Under the pieces are notes generated by a model. It saw nothing but the letters and a program-made list of their open reading frames with translations, was not told the origin of the DNA and made no database searches. A stretch of 64,000 nt of DNA, from positions 62,001-126,000 of the forward strand of contig CABYXZ010000002.1 in the NCBI GenBank assembly GCA_902523065.1, in the 5' to 3' direction. This document shows, piece after piece, positions 48,431 through 62,190 of this stretch. This DNA comes from an uncultured Marinoscillum sp. (lineage in GTDB: Bacteria > Bacteroidota > Bacteroidia > Cytophagales > MED-G16). Position numbers and translations under genes: made by a program. The first letter of the stretch is position 1. Each line of letters opens with the position of its first letter.

Positions 48431-48877
48431 ATGGCTAAACAAGTTGATGGTTTTTTAAAGTTACAAGTTAGAGGTGGGCAAGCCAATCCTGCACCTCCTG
48501 TTGGTCCTGCTCTGGGTAGTAAGGGTATAAACATCATGGAGTTTTGTAATCAATTTAATGCAAGAACCGACGATAGAAAGGGTCAGGTTCTGCCTGTTGT
48601 AATTACTATATACAAAGACAAATCATTTGACTTTGTGATTAAAACACCACCAGCATCTGTGTTGATTCTCCAAGCAGCCAACAAAAAGAAGGGATCTGAT
48701 CAGCCTAATCTTAATAAGGTGGCTTCAATTACATGGGATCAGGTTAAAGATATTGCTGAGACAAAAATGAAAGACTTAAATGCTTTCAAAGTTGGTTCAG
48801 CTATGAAAATGATCGCTGGTACTGCCCGAAGTATGGGCGTAAGAGTAAAAGGGACTTTCCCTGAAAACTTAAACTAA
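48431..48877 (+). CDS. rplK: 50S ribosomal protein L11
   Basis: L11 of the GTPase-associated centre. The 148-residue protein has [33 protein letters not shown] and the C-terminal RNA-binding end [12 protein letters not shown]. It is 5 bases after nusG and 1 before rplA. Confidence 0.98.
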   Translation: MAKQVDGFLKLQVRGGQANPAPPVGPALGSKGINIMEFCNQFNARTDDRKGQVLPVVITIYKDKSFDFVIKTPPASVLILQAANKKKGSDQPNLNKVASITWDQVKDIAETKMKDLNAFKVGSAMKMIAGTARSMGVRVKGTFPENLN

Positions 48878-48878
48878 T

Positions 48879-49574
48879 ATGACAAGGATAACAAAAAATA
48901 GAAAACTATCGCTTGAAAAGTATGATGCTGAAAAAATCTACAGTATATCAGAAGCTTCAAAGATCGTTAAGGAAATTTCAACTACTAAGTTTGATGCATC
49001 CGTTGACCTTGATGTTAGACTAGGTGTTGACCCTAAGAAAGCTGATCAGATGGTTAGAGGAGTTGTATCTTTACCTCACGGAACAGGAAAATCAATTAGA
49101 GTACTTGCACTTTGTTCTGCTGACAAAGAGGAAGAAGCTAAAAAAGCAGGAGCAGACCACGTAGGACTAGATAAATACATTAAAAAAATTAATGAAGGTT
49201 GGACTGATGTTGATGTCATAATAACTCAACCTACCTTAATGGCTCAACTTGGTAAGTTAGGAAAGGTTCTTGGTCCAAGAGGTTTAATGCCTAACCCTAA
49301 ATCAGGGACAGTAACAAATGAGATAGGAAAGGCAATTACAGATGTCAAGAAGGGTAAGATCGATTTTAAGGTTGATAAATCAGGTATTATACACGCAGCA
49401 GTTGCTAAGGTTTCTTTTGAGTCTAAAAAAATTGAAGAAAATGCCACTGAACTTCTTAATACAATTAAAAAGTTAAAACCATCTTCATCTAAAGGCATTT
49501 ATTTTAAGAGCGTGAGCTTATCAAGTACTATGAGTAGCTCAATTAAAATTGATAGTAGCGCTTTTGCAAATTAG
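48879..49574 (+). CDS. rplA: 50S ribosomal protein L1
   Basis: L1 stalk protein, 231 residues, with [36 protein letters not shown] and the signature [19 protein letters not shown]. It is normal in length and is followed by rplJ after 6 bases. In other bacteria L1 represses its own operon; no leader site is evident here. Confidence 0.98.
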   Translation: MTRITKNRKLSLEKYDAEKIYSISEASKIVKEISTTKFDASVDLDVRLGVDPKKADQMVRGVVSLPHGTGKSIRVLALCSADKEEEAKKAGADHVGLDKYIKKINEGWTDVDVIITQPTLMAQLGKLGKVLGPRGLMPNPKSGTVTNEIGKAITDVKKGKIDFKVDKSGIIHAAVAKVSFESKKIEENATELLNTIKKLKPSSSKGIYFKSVSLSSTMSSSIKIDSSAFAN

Positions 49575-49580
49575 ATTATT

Positions 49581-50117
49581 ATGAGAAAAGAAAGTAAAGT
49601 TGATTTGGTAAAAGATTTGACTAACAAGTTCAAAGAGAATAATATTTTCTATCTACTTGATGCTTCTGGATTGACAGTTGCTCAGGTAAATGCTTTCAGG
49701 GAGAAATGTTTCAAGAGAGATGTAGAATATAAAGTTGTAAAGAATACATTTATTAAAAAAGCTCTAGAAGGACAAGATCAAGATTTTTCACAGATAACTG
49801 ACGGAGATGTTTTAAAAGGATTTTCAGGATTATTATTCGCGGGTCAAAATCCAAGTGGACCAGCTAAAGTCCTAAAGGAGTTTAGGAAAGACAACGATTC
49901 TGATCATCCATCCTTAAAAGCCGCTTCCATAGAATCAGATTTTTTTATTGGTGATGAACACTTAGACTCATTATCTAAATTAAAAGGAAAAGAAGAGATT
50001 ATTGGGGATATTGTAGCTTTACTTCAATCTCCTGCAAAAAATATTATTTCATTACTGAAAAGTTCTGAAAATAAAATATCAGGTGTTGTTAAAGCACTTG
50101 AAAACAAACAAGAATAG
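49581..50117 (+). CDS. rplJ: 50S ribosomal protein L10
   Basis: Stalk base protein that holds L7/L12 dimers. The 178-residue protein has [34 protein letters not shown] and a C-terminal helix for L12 binding. Only 6 bases separate it from rplA, so the long L10 leader known in E. coli is missing here. Confidence 0.97.
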   Translation: MRKESKVDLVKDLTNKFKENNIFYLLDASGLTVAQVNAFREKCFKRDVEYKVVKNTFIKKALEGQDQDFSQITDGDVLKGFSGLLFAGQNPSGPAKVLKEFRKDNDSDHPSLKAASIESDFFIGDEHLDSLSKLKGKEEIIGDIVALLQSPAKNIISLLKSSENKISGVVKALENKQE

Positions 50118-50142
50118 AGTATTAAATTTAAATTATTATAAA

Positions 50143-50529
50143 ATGGCAGATATAAAGAAAATAGCTGAAGAATTAGTCAATCTATCAGTTAAAGATGTTA
50201 GTGAACTAGCAAATATTTTAAAAGACGAATATGGTATTGAACCAGCAGCGGCAGCAACAGTTGCAGTTGCAGGAGGTGCAGCAAGTGGTGACGCAGGTGC
50301 AGATGCAGCTGAAGAAAAAACTAATTTTAATATCACACTAAAGTCCGCGGGTGCTTCTAAACTAGCAGTGGTGAAGTTAGTTAAAGAAATTACGGGACTT
50401 GGTTTAAAAGATGCTAAGGATATGGTTGATGGTGCGCCTAAAGCTATTAAAGAGGGTGTTCCTAAAGAAGAAGCAGAGTCAGCTAAAAAGCAGTTAGAAG
50501 AAGCTGGTGCTGAAGTTGAATTAAGCTAA
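50143..50529 (+). CDS. rplL: 50S ribosomal protein L7/L12
   Basis: Flexible stalk protein of 128 residues that recruits translation factors. It begins [18 protein letters not shown], has an Ala/Gly-rich hinge (about 38-58) and the C-terminal domain [20 protein letters not shown]. The in-frame extension upstream overlaps rplJ and lacks family similarity, so the ATG at 50143 is the start. Confidence 0.97.
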   Translation: MADIKKIAEELVNLSVKDVSELANILKDEYGIEPAAAATVAVAGGAASGDAGADAAEEKTNFNITLKSAGASKLAVVKLVKEITGLGLKDAKDMVDGAPKAIKEGVPKEEAESAKKQLEEAGAEVELS

Positions 50530-50554
50530 TTTAGACATCATTATTAAATAATTT

Positions 50555-50573
50555 CCGTAATATTTATTTACGG
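50555..50573 (+). other. Hairpin between rplL and rpoB
   Basis: CCGTAA (50555-50560) pairs with TTACGG (50568-50573) around a 7-base loop, the only G+C-rich element in the 73-base rplL-rpoB gap. No T run follows. It may be a partial attenuator or an RNA-processing site, which other bacteria have between these genes. Confidence 0.4.
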
Positions 50574-50602
50574 CTTGTATAATATTATAAAATCATAACA
50601 CA

Positions 50603-53600
50603 TTGAAAGACTTGTCAAGCAGAATCGATTTTTCAAAACTTACTAATCTAATAGATTATCCTGATTTTCTAGATGTTCAACTACAGTCTTACAAAGATTT
50701 TTTTCAGTTAGAAACACCGCCTGAAAATAGAGATAATGAAGGCCTATTTAAGGTTTTTATTGAGAATTTTCCTATATCCGACTCAAGAGACAATTTTGTT
50801 TTGGAGTTCATTGATTATACTGTTGATCCACCTAAATATTCTGTAAATGAGTGTATTGATAGAGGTCTAACATACTCGCTCCCTTTGAAAGCAAAGTTAA
50901 GACTCATATGTAATGACGAGGATAATGATGATTTCGAAACGATCGAACAGGAGGTATTTCTTGGTAATATTCCATACATGACTAACAAAGGCTCATTTGT
51001 TATAAATGGTGCTGAAAGAGTTATAGTATCTCAGCTTCACAGGTCACCTGGAGTCTTTTTTGCGCAAAGTAAACACACAAATGGTACACCTTTATACTCT
51101 GCCAGAATCATACCATTTAGAGGTTCTTGGATTGAGTTTGCTACTGATGTTAATAATGTAATGTATGCTTACATAGATAGAAAGAAAAAGTTCCCAATAA
51201 CCACACTTCTAAGAGCAATTAGTTATGGATCAGATAAGGATATTTTAGACATATTCCAGCTATCTGAGGAAGTTAAATCAACAAAAACAAATCTTAAAAA
51301 AGCTCTTGGAAGAAAGTTAGCTGCTAGAGTCCTTAAGACGTGGGTTGAGGATTTCGTTGATGAAGATACAGGGGAGGTAATTTCTGTAGATAGAAATGAA
51401 CTAATTTTAGATAGAGATCACGTTCTTGAGGAAGAAGACATAGAAACTATAATTAATTCAGAAGCTCCTTTTGTAACTGTTCACAGGGAAGATATTAATG
51501 CCGGTGAGTATCAGATCATTTACAATACCCTTAAGAAAGATGTATCTAACTCAGAAAAAGAAGCTTTAGAGGAAATTTATAGGCAGTTAAGAAATACTGA
51601 AGCGCCAGATGAACAGACTGCAAGAGAAATTATTCAAAATTTGTTTTTCAGTGATAAAAGATATGATTTAGGAGAAGTAGGTAGATATAGAATAAATAAG
51701 AAACTAAATATAAATACCGACCACGATGTTAGAGTTCTAACCAACGAAGATATTATATTAATTGTTAAGTATTTGATCACTTTAATCAATGCAAAAACTG
51801 TTGTTGATGACATAGATCATTTAAGTAACAGAAGAGTAAGAACAGTCGGTGAACAACTATACTCACAATTTGGTGTTGGTCTTGCAAGAATGGCTAGAAC
51901 CATAAGGGAGAGAATGAATGTTAGAGATAATGAAGATTTCAAACCAGTTGATTTAATTAATGCAAGAACTCTTACATCTGTTATAAATTCCTTCTTTGGA
52001 ACTAATCAGCTGTCACAGTTTATGGATCAGACTAATCCACTAGCTGAAATTACTCATAAAAGAAGAATGTCGGCTCTTGGTCCAGGTGGTTTATCAAGGG
52101 AAAGAGCGGGTTTTGAAGTCAGAGACGTACATTATACACATTATGGTAGGCTTTGTACTATAGAAACTCCAGAAGGACCGAATATTGGTCTTATATCTTC
52201 ATTATGTGTTCATGCTAAGGTTAATAATATGGGCTTCATTGAAACACCTTACAGAAAAGTAGAAGGTGGAAAAGTAGACTTATCTGGAAAAATTCAGTAT
52301 TTAACTGCCGAAGATGAAGATCAATCATTTATTGCTCAAGCGAATGTTTCTCTTAAGAATAATGGTTCATTTGTAGATAAGACTATTAAAGCAAGGTACG
52401 AGGGTGATTTCCCACTGACTAAGGATAAAGATCTCAAATACATGGATGTTGCTCCTAATCAGATCGTTTCAGTAGCTGCATCGTTAATCCCATTTTTAGA
52501 GCATGATGATGCAAATAGAGCATTAATGGGCTCTAACATGATGAGACAGGCAGTCCCTTTAATGAAGCCAGAATCTCCTATTGTTGGAACTGGTATGGAA
52601 TATAGGGTTGCAAAAGATTCAAGATCCACAATAGTTGCGGAAGGAAAGGGTACAGTTTCATATGTTGACTCAACCAAGATTGAGATAAAGTATGATTTAG
52701 ATAAAAGTGAAAAGCTGGTTTCTTTTGATGAAAACTCAAAGTCTTATGATTTGATAAAATTTAGAAGAACGAATCAAGATACTTGTATAAATCTAACACC
52801 AACCGTTAAAGTTGGGGACAAAGTCAAGAAGGGTCAGGTTATATGTGAGGGATTTGCCACTGAGAATGGGGAGCTTGCTTTAGGTAGAAATCTTAAAGTA
52901 GCGTTCATGCCTTGGAAAGGATATAATTTTGAAGATGCGATTGTTATTTCAGAGAAGGTTGTGAAGGAGGACATATTCACATCCTTACACATTGAAGAAT
53001 TTAAACTTGAGGTTAGAGATACAAAAAGGGGTGAGGAAGAGTTTACTAATGAAATCCCTAATGTTAGTGATGACGCTATCAGTAACTTAGATGAAACAGG
53101 ACTAATTCGTATTGGTGCTAAAGTAAAAGAAGGTGATATTCTTATTGGTAAAATAACACCAAAAGGAGAAAGTGATCCAACTCCAGAAGAACGTCTACTT
53201 AGAGCAATATTTGGTGATAAAGCTGGAGATGTTAAAGATGCATCTCTCAAAGCTCCACCATCCCTGAATGGAGTAGTTGTTGATACTAAATTGTTTACTA
53301 GACAAAAAAAGGATAAAGAGTCAAAGAAAATTGCTAAAAAACAAATTGATATACTTAAAGCTGATTATGGGAAGTCTTTAACTGAGTTAAAAGAAAAATT
53401 AATAGGTAAGTTTGAGAAACTATTAAATAACAAAAAGACTAATGGAGTTAGCCATAAATACGGTGAGGAATTGATTAAGCCAGGTGTTAAGTTTACCAAG
53501 AAGATAATAACCGACAAGCTTTTTCCTTCAAAAAATAAGTATTATGACATAAATAGTTTAAATGTACCTGAGGAATCTAGCCTGATACAAGATGTTGTTT

Positions 53601-54469
53601 TAGAAGACTGGACTGAGGATAAAAAAATTAATAGCCTGGTTTCTCAAGCTGTAAAAAACTATGTTGTTAAAAGAAACGACTTAGCTTCTAAATTTAAAAA
53701 AGAAAAATTTTCTTTAGAAGTTGGGGACGAATTGGCTCCTGGAATTGTACAGATGGCCAAAGTTTATGTTGCTAAGAAAAGAAAACTAAAGGTTGGAGAT
53801 AAGATGGCTGGAAGACATGGTAACAAAGGAGTAGTTGCAAGAATTGTAAAAGAAGAAGACATGCCGTTCCTAGAAGACGGATCTACAGTAGATATAGTTC
53901 TAAATCCATTAGGTGTGCCTTCCAGGATGAATATTGGTCAGCTTTACGAAACTGCACTTGGTTGGGCTGGTCTGAATTTGAATAAGAAGTACAGAACTCC
54001 AATTTTTGATGGGGCAACAGCAGATGAAGTTAGTAAAGAGCTTAAAGAAGCAGGTCTTCCTTCATTTGGTAGAACTGACTTATATGATGGATCTACGGGT
54101 AAAAAGTTTGATCAGCAGGTAACAGTTGGTGTAATTTACATGTTGAAACTAGGTCACCTAGTTGATGACAAGATGCACTCAAGATCTATAGGTCCTTATT
54201 CTTTAATAACTCAGCAACCTTTAGGTGGAAAAGCTCAGTTTGGTGGACAGAGGTTTGGTGAGATGGAGGTATGGGCTTTGGAAGCATTTGGCGCCTCTCA
54301 CATATTACAAGAAATACTTACAATCAAATCCGATGATATAATTGGAAGGGCAAAAGCATATGAAGCTATTGTAAAAGGAGATAATATGCAACCTCCAGGA
54401 ATACCTGAATCGTTTAATGTCTTGATTCATGAGCTTAGAGGCCTAGCATTAGAAATAACAATGAAATAA
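50603..54469 (+). CDS. rpoB: RNA polymerase beta subunit
   Basis: Catalytic beta subunit, 1288 residues, starting with TTG ([20 protein letters not shown]). The rifampicin region reads [20 protein letters not shown] with [13 protein letters not shown], the usual sensitive form. C-terminal marks include [17 protein letters not shown] and [19 protein letters not shown]. It follows rplL and is followed by rpoC after 11 bases. Confidence 0.98.
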   Translation: MKDLSSRIDFSKLTNLIDYPDFLDVQLQSYKDFFQLETPPENRDNEGLFKVFIENFPISDSRDNFVLEFIDYTVDPPKYSVNECIDRGLTYSLPLKAKLRLICNDEDNDDFETIEQEVFLGNIPYMTNKGSFVINGAERVIVSQLHRSPGVFFAQSKHTNGTPLYSARIIPFRGSWIEFATDVNNVMYAYIDRKKKFPITTLLRAISYGSDKDILDIFQLSEEVKSTKTNLKKALGRKLAARVLKTWVEDFVDEDTGEVISVDRNELILDRDHVLEEEDIETIINSEAPFVTVHREDINAGEYQIIYNTLKKDVSNSEKEALEEIYRQLRNTEAPDEQTAREIIQNLFFSDKRYDLGEVGRYRINKKLNINTDHDVRVLTNEDIILIVKYLITLINAKTVVDDIDHLSNRRVRTVGEQLYSQFGVGLARMARTIRERMNVRDNEDFKPVDLINARTLTSVINSFFGTNQLSQFMDQTNPLAEITHKRRMSALGPGGLSRERAGFEVRDVHYTHYGRLCTIETPEGPNIGLISSLCVHAKVNNMGFIETPYRKVEGGKVDLSGKIQYLTAEDEDQSFIAQANVSLKNNGSFVDKTIKARYEGDFPLTKDKDLKYMDVAPNQIVSVAASLIPFLEHDDANRALMGSNMMRQAVPLMKPESPIVGTGMEYRVAKDSRSTIVAEGKGTVSYVDSTKIEIKYDLDKSEKLVSFDENSKSYDLIKFRRTNQDTCINLTPTVKVGDKVKKGQVICEGFATENGELALGRNLKVAFMPWKGYNFEDAIVISEKVVKEDIFTSLHIEEFKLEVRDTKRGEEEFTNEIPNVSDDAISNLDETGLIRIGAKVKEGDILIGKITPKGESDPTPEERLLRAIFGDKAGDVKDASLKAPPSLNGVVVDTKLFTRQKKDKESKKIAKKQIDILKADYGKSLTELKEKLIGKFEKLLNNKKTNGVSHKYGEELIKPGVKFTKKIITDKLFPSKNKYYDINSLNVPEESSLIQDVVLEDWTEDKKINSLVSQAVKNYVVKRNDLASKFKKEKFSLEVGDELAPGIVQMAKVYVAKKRKLKVGDKMAGRHGNKGVVARIVKEEDMPFLEDGSTVDIVLNPLGVPSRMNIGQLYETALGWAGLNLNKKYRTPIFDGATADEVSKELKEAGLPSFGRTDLYDGSTGKKFDQQVTVGVIYMLKLGHLVDDKMHSRSIGPYSLITQQPLGGKAQFGGQRFGEMEVWALEAFGASHILQEILTIKSDDIIGRAKAYEAIVKGDNMQPPGIPESFNVLIHELRGLALEITMK

Positions 54470-54480
54470 CAATTTGAAAT

Positions 54481-57400
54481 ATGATATCAAAGAATACAAC
54501 TAAATCAAGCGACTTCTCTAAAATTATTGTGAGTTTAGCCTCACCTGAATCAATTTTAGAGAATTCCTTTGGAGAGGTTACGGCTCCAGAAACCATCAAT
54601 TATAGAACTTTCAAACCAGAGATGGGTGGATTGTTTTGTGAAAGAATTTTTGGTCCTGTAAAAGATTGGGAATGTCATTGTGGTAAATACAAAAGGATTA
54701 GATACAAAGGTATTATCTGTGATAGGTGTGGTGTTGAAGTTACTGAAAAAAAGGTCAGAAGAGAGAGAATGGGTCATATTGAACTTGTAGTTCCTGTAGC
54801 TCATATATGGTACTTTAGAACTCTTCCTAACAAGATCGGTTATATGCTTGGTATACCTGCAAAAAAGTTAAATCAAATTATTTATTACGAGAGATATGTT
54901 GTTATAAATCCAGGAATCAAGGAAGAAGATGGTTGTCAAAAAATGGATCTACTGACAGAGGAGGAGTATCTAAATATAGTTGATTCACTCCCAAAAGACA
55001 ATCATGTTTTACCAAATGATGATGCAAACAAATTTGTAGCAAAGATGGGTGCAGAAGCAGTAAGTGAACTTTTATCACAGATTGATTTAGATTCACTATC
55101 TGTTGATTTAAGGTATAAAGCTGCCAATGAGACATCCCAACAACGTAAGGCTGAGGCATTAAAGAGACTGAGAGTTATAGAATCTTTTAGAGATTCAAGA
55201 GAAAATATTGAGAATAATCCAGAATGGATGGTTGTAAAAATGATTCCGGTCATTCCACCAGAATTAAGACCTTTAGTTCCGCTAGATGGTGGAAGATTTG
55301 CAACTTCAGATCTTAATGATCTTTATAGGAGAGTAATAATACGAAACAATAGATTAAAAAGGTTGCTTGAGATTAGAGCTCCAGAGGTTATTCTCAGAAA
55401 TGAAAAAAGAATGCTTCAAGAAGCTGTTGATTCATTATTTGATAATTCAAGAAGGATCAATGCAGTTAGATCAGATGGTAATAGGTCATTAAAGTCATTG
55501 ACTGACATGCTTAAAGGAAAGCAAGGTAGATTTAGGCAGAATCTTTTAGGAAAAAGAGTTGACTATTCAGGAAGATCTGTAATTGTGGTTGGACCTAAAC
55601 TAAAAATGCATGAGTGTGGTTTACCAAAAGACATGGCAGCGGAGTTATTTAAACCTTTCATAATCAGGAAGTTGATTGAAAGAGGAATTGTTAAGACTGT
55701 AAAATCTGCAAAGAAATTAGTTGATAGAAAGGAACCAGTGATTTGGGATATTCTAGAAAATGTTTTAGTAGGTCATCCTGTCTTATTAAATAGAGCCCCT
55801 ACGCTCCATAGGTTAGGTATTCAGGCGTTTCAGCCAAAACTAATTGAAGGTAAAGCCATAGAATTACATCCTCTTTCCTGTACAGCATTCAATGCTGATT
55901 TTGACGGGGATCAGATGGCCGTCCATGTACCATTAGGTCACGAAGCAATTATTGAGGCATCTTTACTAATGCTTGGATCAAATAATATTTTGAATCCTGC
56001 AAATGGTGCACCAATTACAGTTCCGTCTCAGGATATGGTACTTGGTTTATATTATGTTTCAAAAGGCAGAAAATCAACAAAAGAATTTCCAATTAAAGGT
56101 GAAGGCTCAATTTTCTCTAATGCTAAAGAAGTTGTCATTTCCCTTAATGAGGGCAAAGTTGAAAAGAATGCTTTAATAAAACTAAGAGCTAATATTCGTA
56201 AATCCGATGGAACTTTTGAATCTAAAGTTATAGACACTGTTGCTGGTCGAGTACTTTTTAATACTTTAATTCCTGAAGAAGTTGGATATATAGATGAACT
56301 TTTAACTAAGAAAAAATTACAACAGGTAATATCAATTGTATATAAAATTTGTGGTATAGCAAGAACAGCTCAATTTTTAGATGATATTAAAGAGCTTGGC
56401 TTTAGTATGGCTTACGAGGGTGGCTTATCAATGGGTCTTGGAGATATTCAGGTTCCTGACGCAAAGAAATCAATGGTTGATTCTGCTAAAAAAGAAGTAA
56501 ATACTGTATGGGATAATTATTATATGGGTCTCATTACTGACAATGAAAGATATAATCAAGTAATTGATATATGGACTAGGGCTAATACCAAACTTACTAC
56601 AACTCTCATGAATCAGTTAGAGGATGACCGACAGGGCTTTAATCCAATTTATATGATGATGGATTCAGGTGCGAGAGGTTCTAGAGAACAAATTAGGCAG
56701 TTAGGTGGTATGAGGGGGCTGATGGCAAAACCTCAAAAAAACTTATCTGGATCTGTTGGCGAAATTATTGAGAACCCTATTCTATCTAATTTTAAAGAGG
56801 GTCTTGACGTAATTGAATATTTTATTTCAACCCACGGTGCAAGAAAGGGACTAGCAGATACAGCACTAAAGACAGCTGATGCTGGTTATTTAACTAGAAG
56901 ACTAGTTGATGTTGCTCAAGATGTTATTATCAACGAGGAGGATTGCGGAACACTTAGAGGTGTAACCGTAAGTGCACTCAAGGATAATGAAGATATAGTG
57001 GAACCACTATCTGAAAGAATTCTTGGTAGGGTAACTGTTCACGATGTGTATGATCCTATAACTAACGAACTTATAATTGAATCTGGAGAGGAAATTAATG
57101 AAGAGATTGCCCACAAGATTGATCAAACTAGTATTGATGAAATTGAAATAAGGTCGGTGCTAACTTGTGAGACAAAAAGGGGCGCATGTGCAAAATGTTA
57201 TGGAAGAAATCTTGCTAACGGGAAAATGGTTAACGTTGGAGAAGCTGTTGGTGTAATTGCTGCTCAGTCTATTGGTGAGCCTGGTACACAGCTAACTCTT
57301 AGGACATTTCACGTTGGAGGTACAGCATCTAATATTGCTGTTGATGCAACTATTAAGGCTAAGTTTGAGGGTAAGGTTGTTTTTGATGGAATCAGATCGG

Positions 57401-58812
57401 TACCAACAAAAGATAGTGAAGGAAATAAAGCTGTGGTTGTAATGGCAAGAAGTGGTGAGGTTAAAGTTGTCAATGGAAAGGGTGTTACACTGATCTCAAA
57501 CATTGTTCCTTACGGATCTTATCTAAAAGTAAAAGATGGACAGAAAATTAAGAAGGGTGACACAATATGTAGTTGGGATCCATACAACGCCGTTATATTA
57601 TCTGAAGTTAAAGGTAAAGTAGAGTTTGAGTCTATTGAAGAAGGCTTGACATTTAAAGAGGAATTTGATGAGCAGACAGGGCACAAGGAAAAAGTAATTG
57701 TTGAGTGTAGAGATAAAACTAAAAATCCAGCAATTGTTGTTATTTCTTCAGGTGAAGAAAAGTCATATAATATACCTGTAGGAGCTCACTTATCAGTTGA
57801 TAAAGGAGATAAAGTAAATCCTGGTACCATTTTATCTAAGATTCCTAGAATGATTGGACAGTCTAGAGATATAACTGGAGGTTTACCTAGGGTTACTGAA
57901 CTATTTGAGGCAAGAAATCCCTCAAACCCTGCAGTTGTAAGTGAGATCGATGGAGTTGTTACATATGGAGGTATAAAGAGAGGAAATAGAGAAATTTTCA
58001 TTGAGTCGAAAGATGGAACTAAGAAAAAATATCTTGTTTCTCTTTCAAAGCATATTCTTGTTCAGGATAATGATTACGTAAAAGCAGGTACTGCTCTTTC
58101 GGATGGGGCAATTACTCCAGCAGACATTTTATCAATAAAAGGCCCGACAAAAGTTCAGGACTATTTAGTTAATGAAATTCAGGAAGTTTACAGGCTCCAA
58201 GGTGTGAAAATTAATGATAAACACATTGAAGTGATAGTAAGACAGATGATGCAAAAGGTGATTATTATTGATCCAGGGGATACTAGCTTCTTACAAGATG
58301 AGAAAGTAGATAAATTAATATTTAATAGTGTTAATGATGGCATTTTTGAGAAAAAAGTTATCATCGATCCAGCTGAGTCAACTAAATACAAAATAGGTCA
58401 GCTTATAACTTCTAGAGAACTAAGAGATGAGAATTCTTCTCTACGTAGAAACGATAAGAAGGTCATGGAGGTAAGAAATGCAGATGCAGCAGTATCTAGA
58501 CCATCTTTACAGGGTATTACTAGAGCTTCGTTAGGTACTGAAAGTTTCATTTCAGCTGCTTCTTTCCAAGAAACAACTAAAGTATTGAGTGAAGCATCAA
58601 TTAGAGGTAAAGTTGATGATTTAAGGGGTCTTAAAGAAAACGTTATTGTTGGTCATTTAATACCAGCTGGTACTGGAAGTAGAGAATACAATGATTTAAT
58701 TGTAGGTTCAGAAAAAGAGTATAATGAACTTATGAGTAAGTCTGATTCAGATGTCATTGAAGACGGGGTTGATATCGATGTTGTTGAGGAAAAAAAAGTT
58801 GATCAAAAATGA
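54481..58812 (+). CDS. rpoC: RNA polymerase beta' subunit
   Basis: Catalytic beta' subunit, 1443 residues. It has the N-terminal zinc site ([20 protein letters not shown]), the magnesium-binding [12 protein letters not shown], the trigger-loop region and the second zinc site ([19 protein letters not shown]), with an acidic C-terminal tail. Its stop overlaps the start of the DUF3467 gene by 4 bases. Confidence 0.98.
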   Translation: MISKNTTKSSDFSKIIVSLASPESILENSFGEVTAPETINYRTFKPEMGGLFCERIFGPVKDWECHCGKYKRIRYKGIICDRCGVEVTEKKVRRERMGHIELVVPVAHIWYFRTLPNKIGYMLGIPAKKLNQIIYYERYVVINPGIKEEDGCQKMDLLTEEEYLNIVDSLPKDNHVLPNDDANKFVAKMGAEAVSELLSQIDLDSLSVDLRYKAANETSQQRKAEALKRLRVIESFRDSRENIENNPEWMVVKMIPVIPPELRPLVPLDGGRFATSDLNDLYRRVIIRNNRLKRLLEIRAPEVILRNEKRMLQEAVDSLFDNSRRINAVRSDGNRSLKSLTDMLKGKQGRFRQNLLGKRVDYSGRSVIVVGPKLKMHECGLPKDMAAELFKPFIIRKLIERGIVKTVKSAKKLVDRKEPVIWDILENVLVGHPVLLNRAPTLHRLGIQAFQPKLIEGKAIELHPLSCTAFNADFDGDQMAVHVPLGHEAIIEASLLMLGSNNILNPANGAPITVPSQDMVLGLYYVSKGRKSTKEFPIKGEGSIFSNAKEVVISLNEGKVEKNALIKLRANIRKSDGTFESKVIDTVAGRVLFNTLIPEEVGYIDELLTKKKLQQVISIVYKICGIARTAQFLDDIKELGFSMAYEGGLSMGLGDIQVPDAKKSMVDSAKKEVNTVWDNYYMGLITDNERYNQVIDIWTRANTKLTTTLMNQLEDDRQGFNPIYMMMDSGARGSREQIRQLGGMRGLMAKPQKNLSGSVGEIIENPILSNFKEGLDVIEYFISTHGARKGLADTALKTADAGYLTRRLVDVAQDVIINEEDCGTLRGVTVSALKDNEDIVEPLSERILGRVTVHDVYDPITNELIIESGEEINEEIAHKIDQTSIDEIEIRSVLTCETKRGACAKCYGRNLANGKMVNVGEAVGVIAAQSIGEPGTQLTLRTFHVGGTASNIAVDATIKAKFEGKVVFDGIRSVPTKDSEGNKAVVVMARSGEVKVVNGKGVTLISNIVPYGSYLKVKDGQKIKKGDTICSWDPYNAVILSEVKGKVEFESIEEGLTFKEEFDEQTGHKEKVIVECRDKTKNPAIVVISSGEEKSYNIPVGAHLSVDKGDKVNPGTILSKIPRMIGQSRDITGGLPRVTELFEARNPSNPAVVSEIDGVVTYGGIKRGNREIFIESKDGTKKKYLVSLSKHILVQDNDYVKAGTALSDGAITPADILSIKGPTKVQDYLVNEIQEVYRLQGVKINDKHIEVIVRQMMQKVIIIDPGDTSFLQDEKVDKLIFNSVNDGIFEKKVIIDPAESTKYKIGQLITSRELRDENSSLRRNDKKVMEVRNADAAVSRPSLQGITRASLGTESFISAASFQETTKVLSEASIRGKVDDLRGLKENVIVGHLIPAGTGSREYNDLIVGSEKEYNELMSKSDSDVIEDGVDIDVVEEKKVDQK

Positions 58813-59108
58813 GTCAAAAGCAAAGTCAAATAAATATCGAATTAACGGATGAAATATCAAAAGGTAAATACGCAAACCTAGCCATGATTGCTCACTCTAG
58901 TAGTGAATTTGTCATAGATTTTATTCAATTGATGCCTGGTGTCCCTAAGGCTAAGGTTAATTCAAGGATAATTATTACTCCAGAGCATGCAAAAAAGTTT
59001 TCTATAGCGTTAAATGATAATATCTCAAAGTATGAAAAGAAATATGACGAGATTAAGGATTTTAATGAGTTACCTAAGTTTCCATTAGACGTAAATAGTC
59101 AACAATGA
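58809..59108 (+). CDS. DUF3467 protein
   Basis: Small protein of 99 residues matching DUF3467: [33 protein letters not shown] and [20 protein letters not shown]. Genes of this family regularly follow rpoC in Bacteroidota, here by a 4-base overlap, so it is translated with beta'. The function is unknown; the steady link suggests a role with RNA polymerase or its expression. Confidence 0.9.
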   Translation: MSQKQSQINIELTDEISKGKYANLAMIAHSSSEFVIDFIQLMPGVPKAKVNSRIIITPEHAKKFSIALNDNISKYEKKYDEIKDFNELPKFPLDVNSQQ

Positions 59109-59134
59109 GTGTTTCTATAAAGTTTTTAAAAATT

Positions 59135-59165
59135 TTGTTAAAGACAAATGGTTTTCTATTTTTGC
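59135..59165 (+). promoter_or_regulatory. Promoter of the rpsL-rpsG-fusA operon
   Basis: TTTG (59135-59138), 19 bases, then TATTTTTG (59158-59165): a full consensus match. The start site would fall near 59170, leaving a leader of about 18 bases before the rpsL ATG. Confidence 0.78.
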
Positions 59166-59187
59166 GTCGCATTTAAATTAATATAAT

Positions 59188-59568
59188 ATGCCAACGATAC
59201 AACAACTTGTTAGAAAAGGTAGAAAAAAGCTTAAGTCAAAGTCAAAATCTCCTGCATTAGATTCATGTCCGCAGAAAAGGGGAGTATGTACAAGGGTATA
59301 TACAACAACTCCTAAAAAACCTAACTCAGCAATGAGAAAGGTTGCAAGAGTAAGATTATCTCATGGCAAAGAAGTAAATGCATACATTCCTGGTGAAGGA
59401 CATAATCTTCAAGAACACTCAATTGTTCTCATAAGAGGTGGAAGGGTCAAAGATCTTCCTGGAGTCAGGTATCATGTAATTAGAGGCACGCTAGATACAG
59501 GTGGTGTTGATGATAGAACACAGAGAAGGTCAAAATATGGTGCAAAAAAACCGAAGGCTAAGAAGTAA
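59188..59568 (+). CDS. rpsL: 30S ribosomal protein S12
   Basis: Decoding-centre protein of 126 residues with [33 protein letters not shown] and [16 protein letters not shown]. The lysine in TPKKPNS is the streptomycin-sensitive residue. It heads the str operon. Confidence 0.98.
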   Translation: MPTIQQLVRKGRKKLKSKSKSPALDSCPQKRGVCTRVYTTTPKKPNSAMRKVARVRLSHGKEVNAYIPGEGHNLQEHSIVLIRGGRVKDLPGVRYHVIRGTLDTGGVDDRTQRRSKYGAKKPKAKK

Positions 59569-59570
59569 GC

Positions 59571-60038
59571 ATGAGAAAGTCGAAACCCAAAAAAAGATAT
59601 TTTCTTCCTGATCCAATTTTTAAGGATACGCTCGTTACCCAGTTTGTTAATAACCTAATGAAAGATGGAAAAAAGAGTATTTCTTACTCAATATTCTATG
59701 ATTCCTTGAAACTGGTTGAAGATAAAACAAAAGAAAAAGGTCTTGATGTATGGAAGAAAGCATTGAATAACGTAATGCCATCAGTTGAGGTGAAAAGTAG
59801 GAGAATAGGTGGTGCAAATTTTCAAGTTCCAATTGAGGTAAGGCCATCAAGAAAAATAACCTTAAGCCAGAAATGGCTCATTCAATACGCAAGAGCAAGA
59901 GGTGAAAAATCCATGAAGGAAAGACTTGCTAATGAAATTATTGCTGCTTCGAAAGGTGAGGGTAATGCTGTAAAAAAGAAAGATGATACTCATAGAATGG
60001 CTGAGGCAAATAAAGCATTTTCACATTTTAGATTCTAA
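59571..60038 (+). CDS. rpsG: 30S ribosomal protein S7
   Basis: Head protein of the 30S subunit, 155 residues, with [23 protein letters not shown] (key PDPxxxxxLVxxFVN), [15 protein letters not shown] and the ending [15 protein letters not shown]. It is 2 bases after rpsL and 9 before fusA. Confidence 0.98.
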   Translation: MRKSKPKKRYFLPDPIFKDTLVTQFVNNLMKDGKKSISYSIFYDSLKLVEDKTKEKGLDVWKKALNNVMPSVEVKSRRIGGANFQVPIEVRPSRKITLSQKWLIQYARARGEKSMKERLANEIIAASKGEGNAVKKKDDTHRMAEANKAFSHFRF

Positions 60039-60047
60039 TAGATAGTT

Positions 60048-62186
60048 ATGGCATCAATAAAAGATTTAAATTATTTAAGAAATATTGGTATCATGGCCCA
60101 TATTGATGCGGGTAAAACTACTACAACAGAAAGAATTTTATATTATACTGGTATTAGTCATAAAATTGGCGAGGTTCATGACGGTGCTGCAACAATGGAT
60201 TGGATGGAGCAAGAACAAGAAAGAGGCATTACAATTACATCAGCTGCAACTACAACTTTCTGGAAATATCCAACACAACAAGGTAATCTTGTTGATAATA
60301 CAAATGATTTCAGGGTAAATATTATTGATACTCCAGGTCACGTTGACTTTACAGTAGAGGTTGAAAGATCACTTAGGGTTCTTGATGGAGCTGTAGCATT
60401 ATTCTGTGCTGTTTCTGGAGTTGAACCCCAATCAGAAACTGTATGGAGACAAGCAGATAAATATAAAGTTCCAAGAATTTGTTTTGTCAACAAGATGGAT
60501 AGAGCAGGTGCTGATTTTTTAAATGTAGTTAAAGACATTAAAGAAAAGTTAAATGCAAAACCAGTTCCATTACAAATACCAATTGGTGCGGAAGAAGGTT
60601 TTAAGGGGGTAGTTGATTTGATAACTAAAGAAGCAATTGTGTGGAATGAAGAAGATCAAGGTATGACATATGAAGTAATCGATATACCTGAAGAATTAAA
60701 AGATACAGTTGAGGAGTGGAGACAAAATTTAGTTGAAAGTGTCGCTGAGTATGATGATAACCTTCTAGAAAAGTTTTTTGATGACCCAGATTCTATAACT
60801 AAAGAAGAAATGATGGCTGCAATTAGAAAGGCTGTAATTGATATGTCTTTCTCACCAGTGATGTGTGGATCTGCATTTAAAAATAAGGGGGTTCAAGCTC
60901 TCCTTGATGCAGTATGTGCATATCTACCTTCACCTCTTGATCTACCTCCAATAACTGGATTAGATCCTGATAGTGAATCTGAGGTTACGAGAAAACCTAC
61001 AAATGATGAGCCTTTTGCTGCACTTGCATTCAAAATTGCTACAGACCCTTTTGTTGGAAGGCTGTGCTTTTTTAGAGTTTATTCAGGTAAACTTGACGCT
61101 GGATCTTATGTTTTTAACAACAGGAATGGAAAAAAAGAGAGAATATCAAGATTGATGCAGATGCATTCAAATAAACAAAATCCAATTAATACTGTCGAAG
61201 CTGGAGATATATGTGCTGGCGTCGGATTTAAAGATATTAAAACTGGAGATACGTTGTCGGATGAAAAATCTAAAATTGTTCTTGAGTCAATGACTTTTCC
61301 CGATCCAGTCATTGGGTATGCAATCGAACCTAAACAGCAGGCAGATGTTGACAAACTCGGAATGGCTGTGAGTAAGCTTGTTGAAGAAGATCCAACCTTA
61401 AGAGTTCAAACAGACGAGGAGACTGGTCAAACTGTGTTGAGGGGAATGGGTGAATTGCATTTAGAAATTATCATTGATAGACTTAAAAGAGAGTTCAAGG
61501 TAGAAATTAATCAAGGTGCACCGCAGGTTGCTTATAAAGAATCTATTCAAAACTCAACAACGCATCAAGAAGTTTACAAAAAACAGAGTGGTGGTAGAGG
61601 AAAATTTGCTGATATTGTTTTTGAGATCGGTCCTAAGGATGAAGATTTTGAAGGTGATGGGTTACAGTTTGTGAATCAAATTGTTGGTGGTAAAATTCCT
61701 AGGGAATTCATTCCTGCTGTTGAAAAGGGTTTTAAAAATGCTATGGAAAACGGTCCTCTAGCAGGGTTCCCTGTTCAAACCATGAAGGTGAGGCTCTATG
61801 ATGGTTCTTTTCACGATGTTGACTCTGATTCCCTGTCATTTGAGCTTGCAGCTGGTATAGCGTTTAAAGAAGCTGCTAGGAAAGCAAGTCCTGTACTTTT
61901 AGAACCTATTATGTCAGTTGAGGTAACCACTCCTGATGAATTCACAGGTGGTGTGACCGGAGACTTGAATAAGAGAAGAGGTATTATGAAAGGAATGGAT
62001 ATGAAAGGAAATTCTCAAATTATAAAGGCAGATGTACCTCTTTCTGAATTATTTGGCTACGTAACAGATCTAAGAACACTAAGTTCCGGTAGAGCATCAG
62101 CCTCTCTTACTTTCTCTCATTACAATAATGTTCCAAAAAATATTGCTGACGATATTATTAAAAAAAGTAATGGTGATTTAAATTAA
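60048..62186 (+). CDS. fusA: Elongation factor G
   Basis: Translocation GTPase of 712 residues with G1 [27 protein letters not shown]3 [13 protein letters not shown]4 NKMDR and domains II-V ending [15 protein letters not shown]. It lies in the str operon with rpsL and rpsG, so this is the main EF-G. Confidence 0.98.
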   Translation: MASIKDLNYLRNIGIMAHIDAGKTTTTERILYYTGISHKIGEVHDGAATMDWMEQEQERGITITSAATTTFWKYPTQQGNLVDNTNDFRVNIIDTPGHVDFTVEVERSLRVLDGAVALFCAVSGVEPQSETVWRQADKYKVPRICFVNKMDRAGADFLNVVKDIKEKLNAKPVPLQIPIGAEEGFKGVVDLITKEAIVWNEEDQGMTYEVIDIPEELKDTVEEWRQNLVESVAEYDDNLLEKFFDDPDSITKEEMMAAIRKAVIDMSFSPVMCGSAFKNKGVQALLDAVCAYLPSPLDLPPITGLDPDSESEVTRKPTNDEPFAALAFKIATDPFVGRLCFFRVYSGKLDAGSYVFNNRNGKKERISRLMQMHSNKQNPINTVEAGDICAGVGFKDIKTGDTLSDEKSKIVLESMTFPDPVIGYAIEPKQQADVDKLGMAVSKLVEEDPTLRVQTDEETGQTVLRGMGELHLEIIIDRLKREFKVEINQGAPQVAYKESIQNSTTHQEVYKKQSGGRGKFADIVFEIGPKDEDFEGDGLQFVNQIVGGKIPREFIPAVEKGFKNAMENGPLAGFPVQTMKVRLYDGSFHDVDSDSLSFELAAGIAFKEAARKASPVLLEPIMSVEVTTPDEFTGGVTGDLNKRRGIMKGMDMKGNSQIIKADVPLSELFGYVTDLRTLSSGRASASLTFSHYNNVPKNIADDIIKKSNGDLN

Positions 62187-62190
62187 TATT

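Noticed and set aside
50083..50142. Extension of rplL by 20 codons
   Set aside because: It overlaps rplJ and encodes a Lys/Asn-rich stretch absent from L7/L12.
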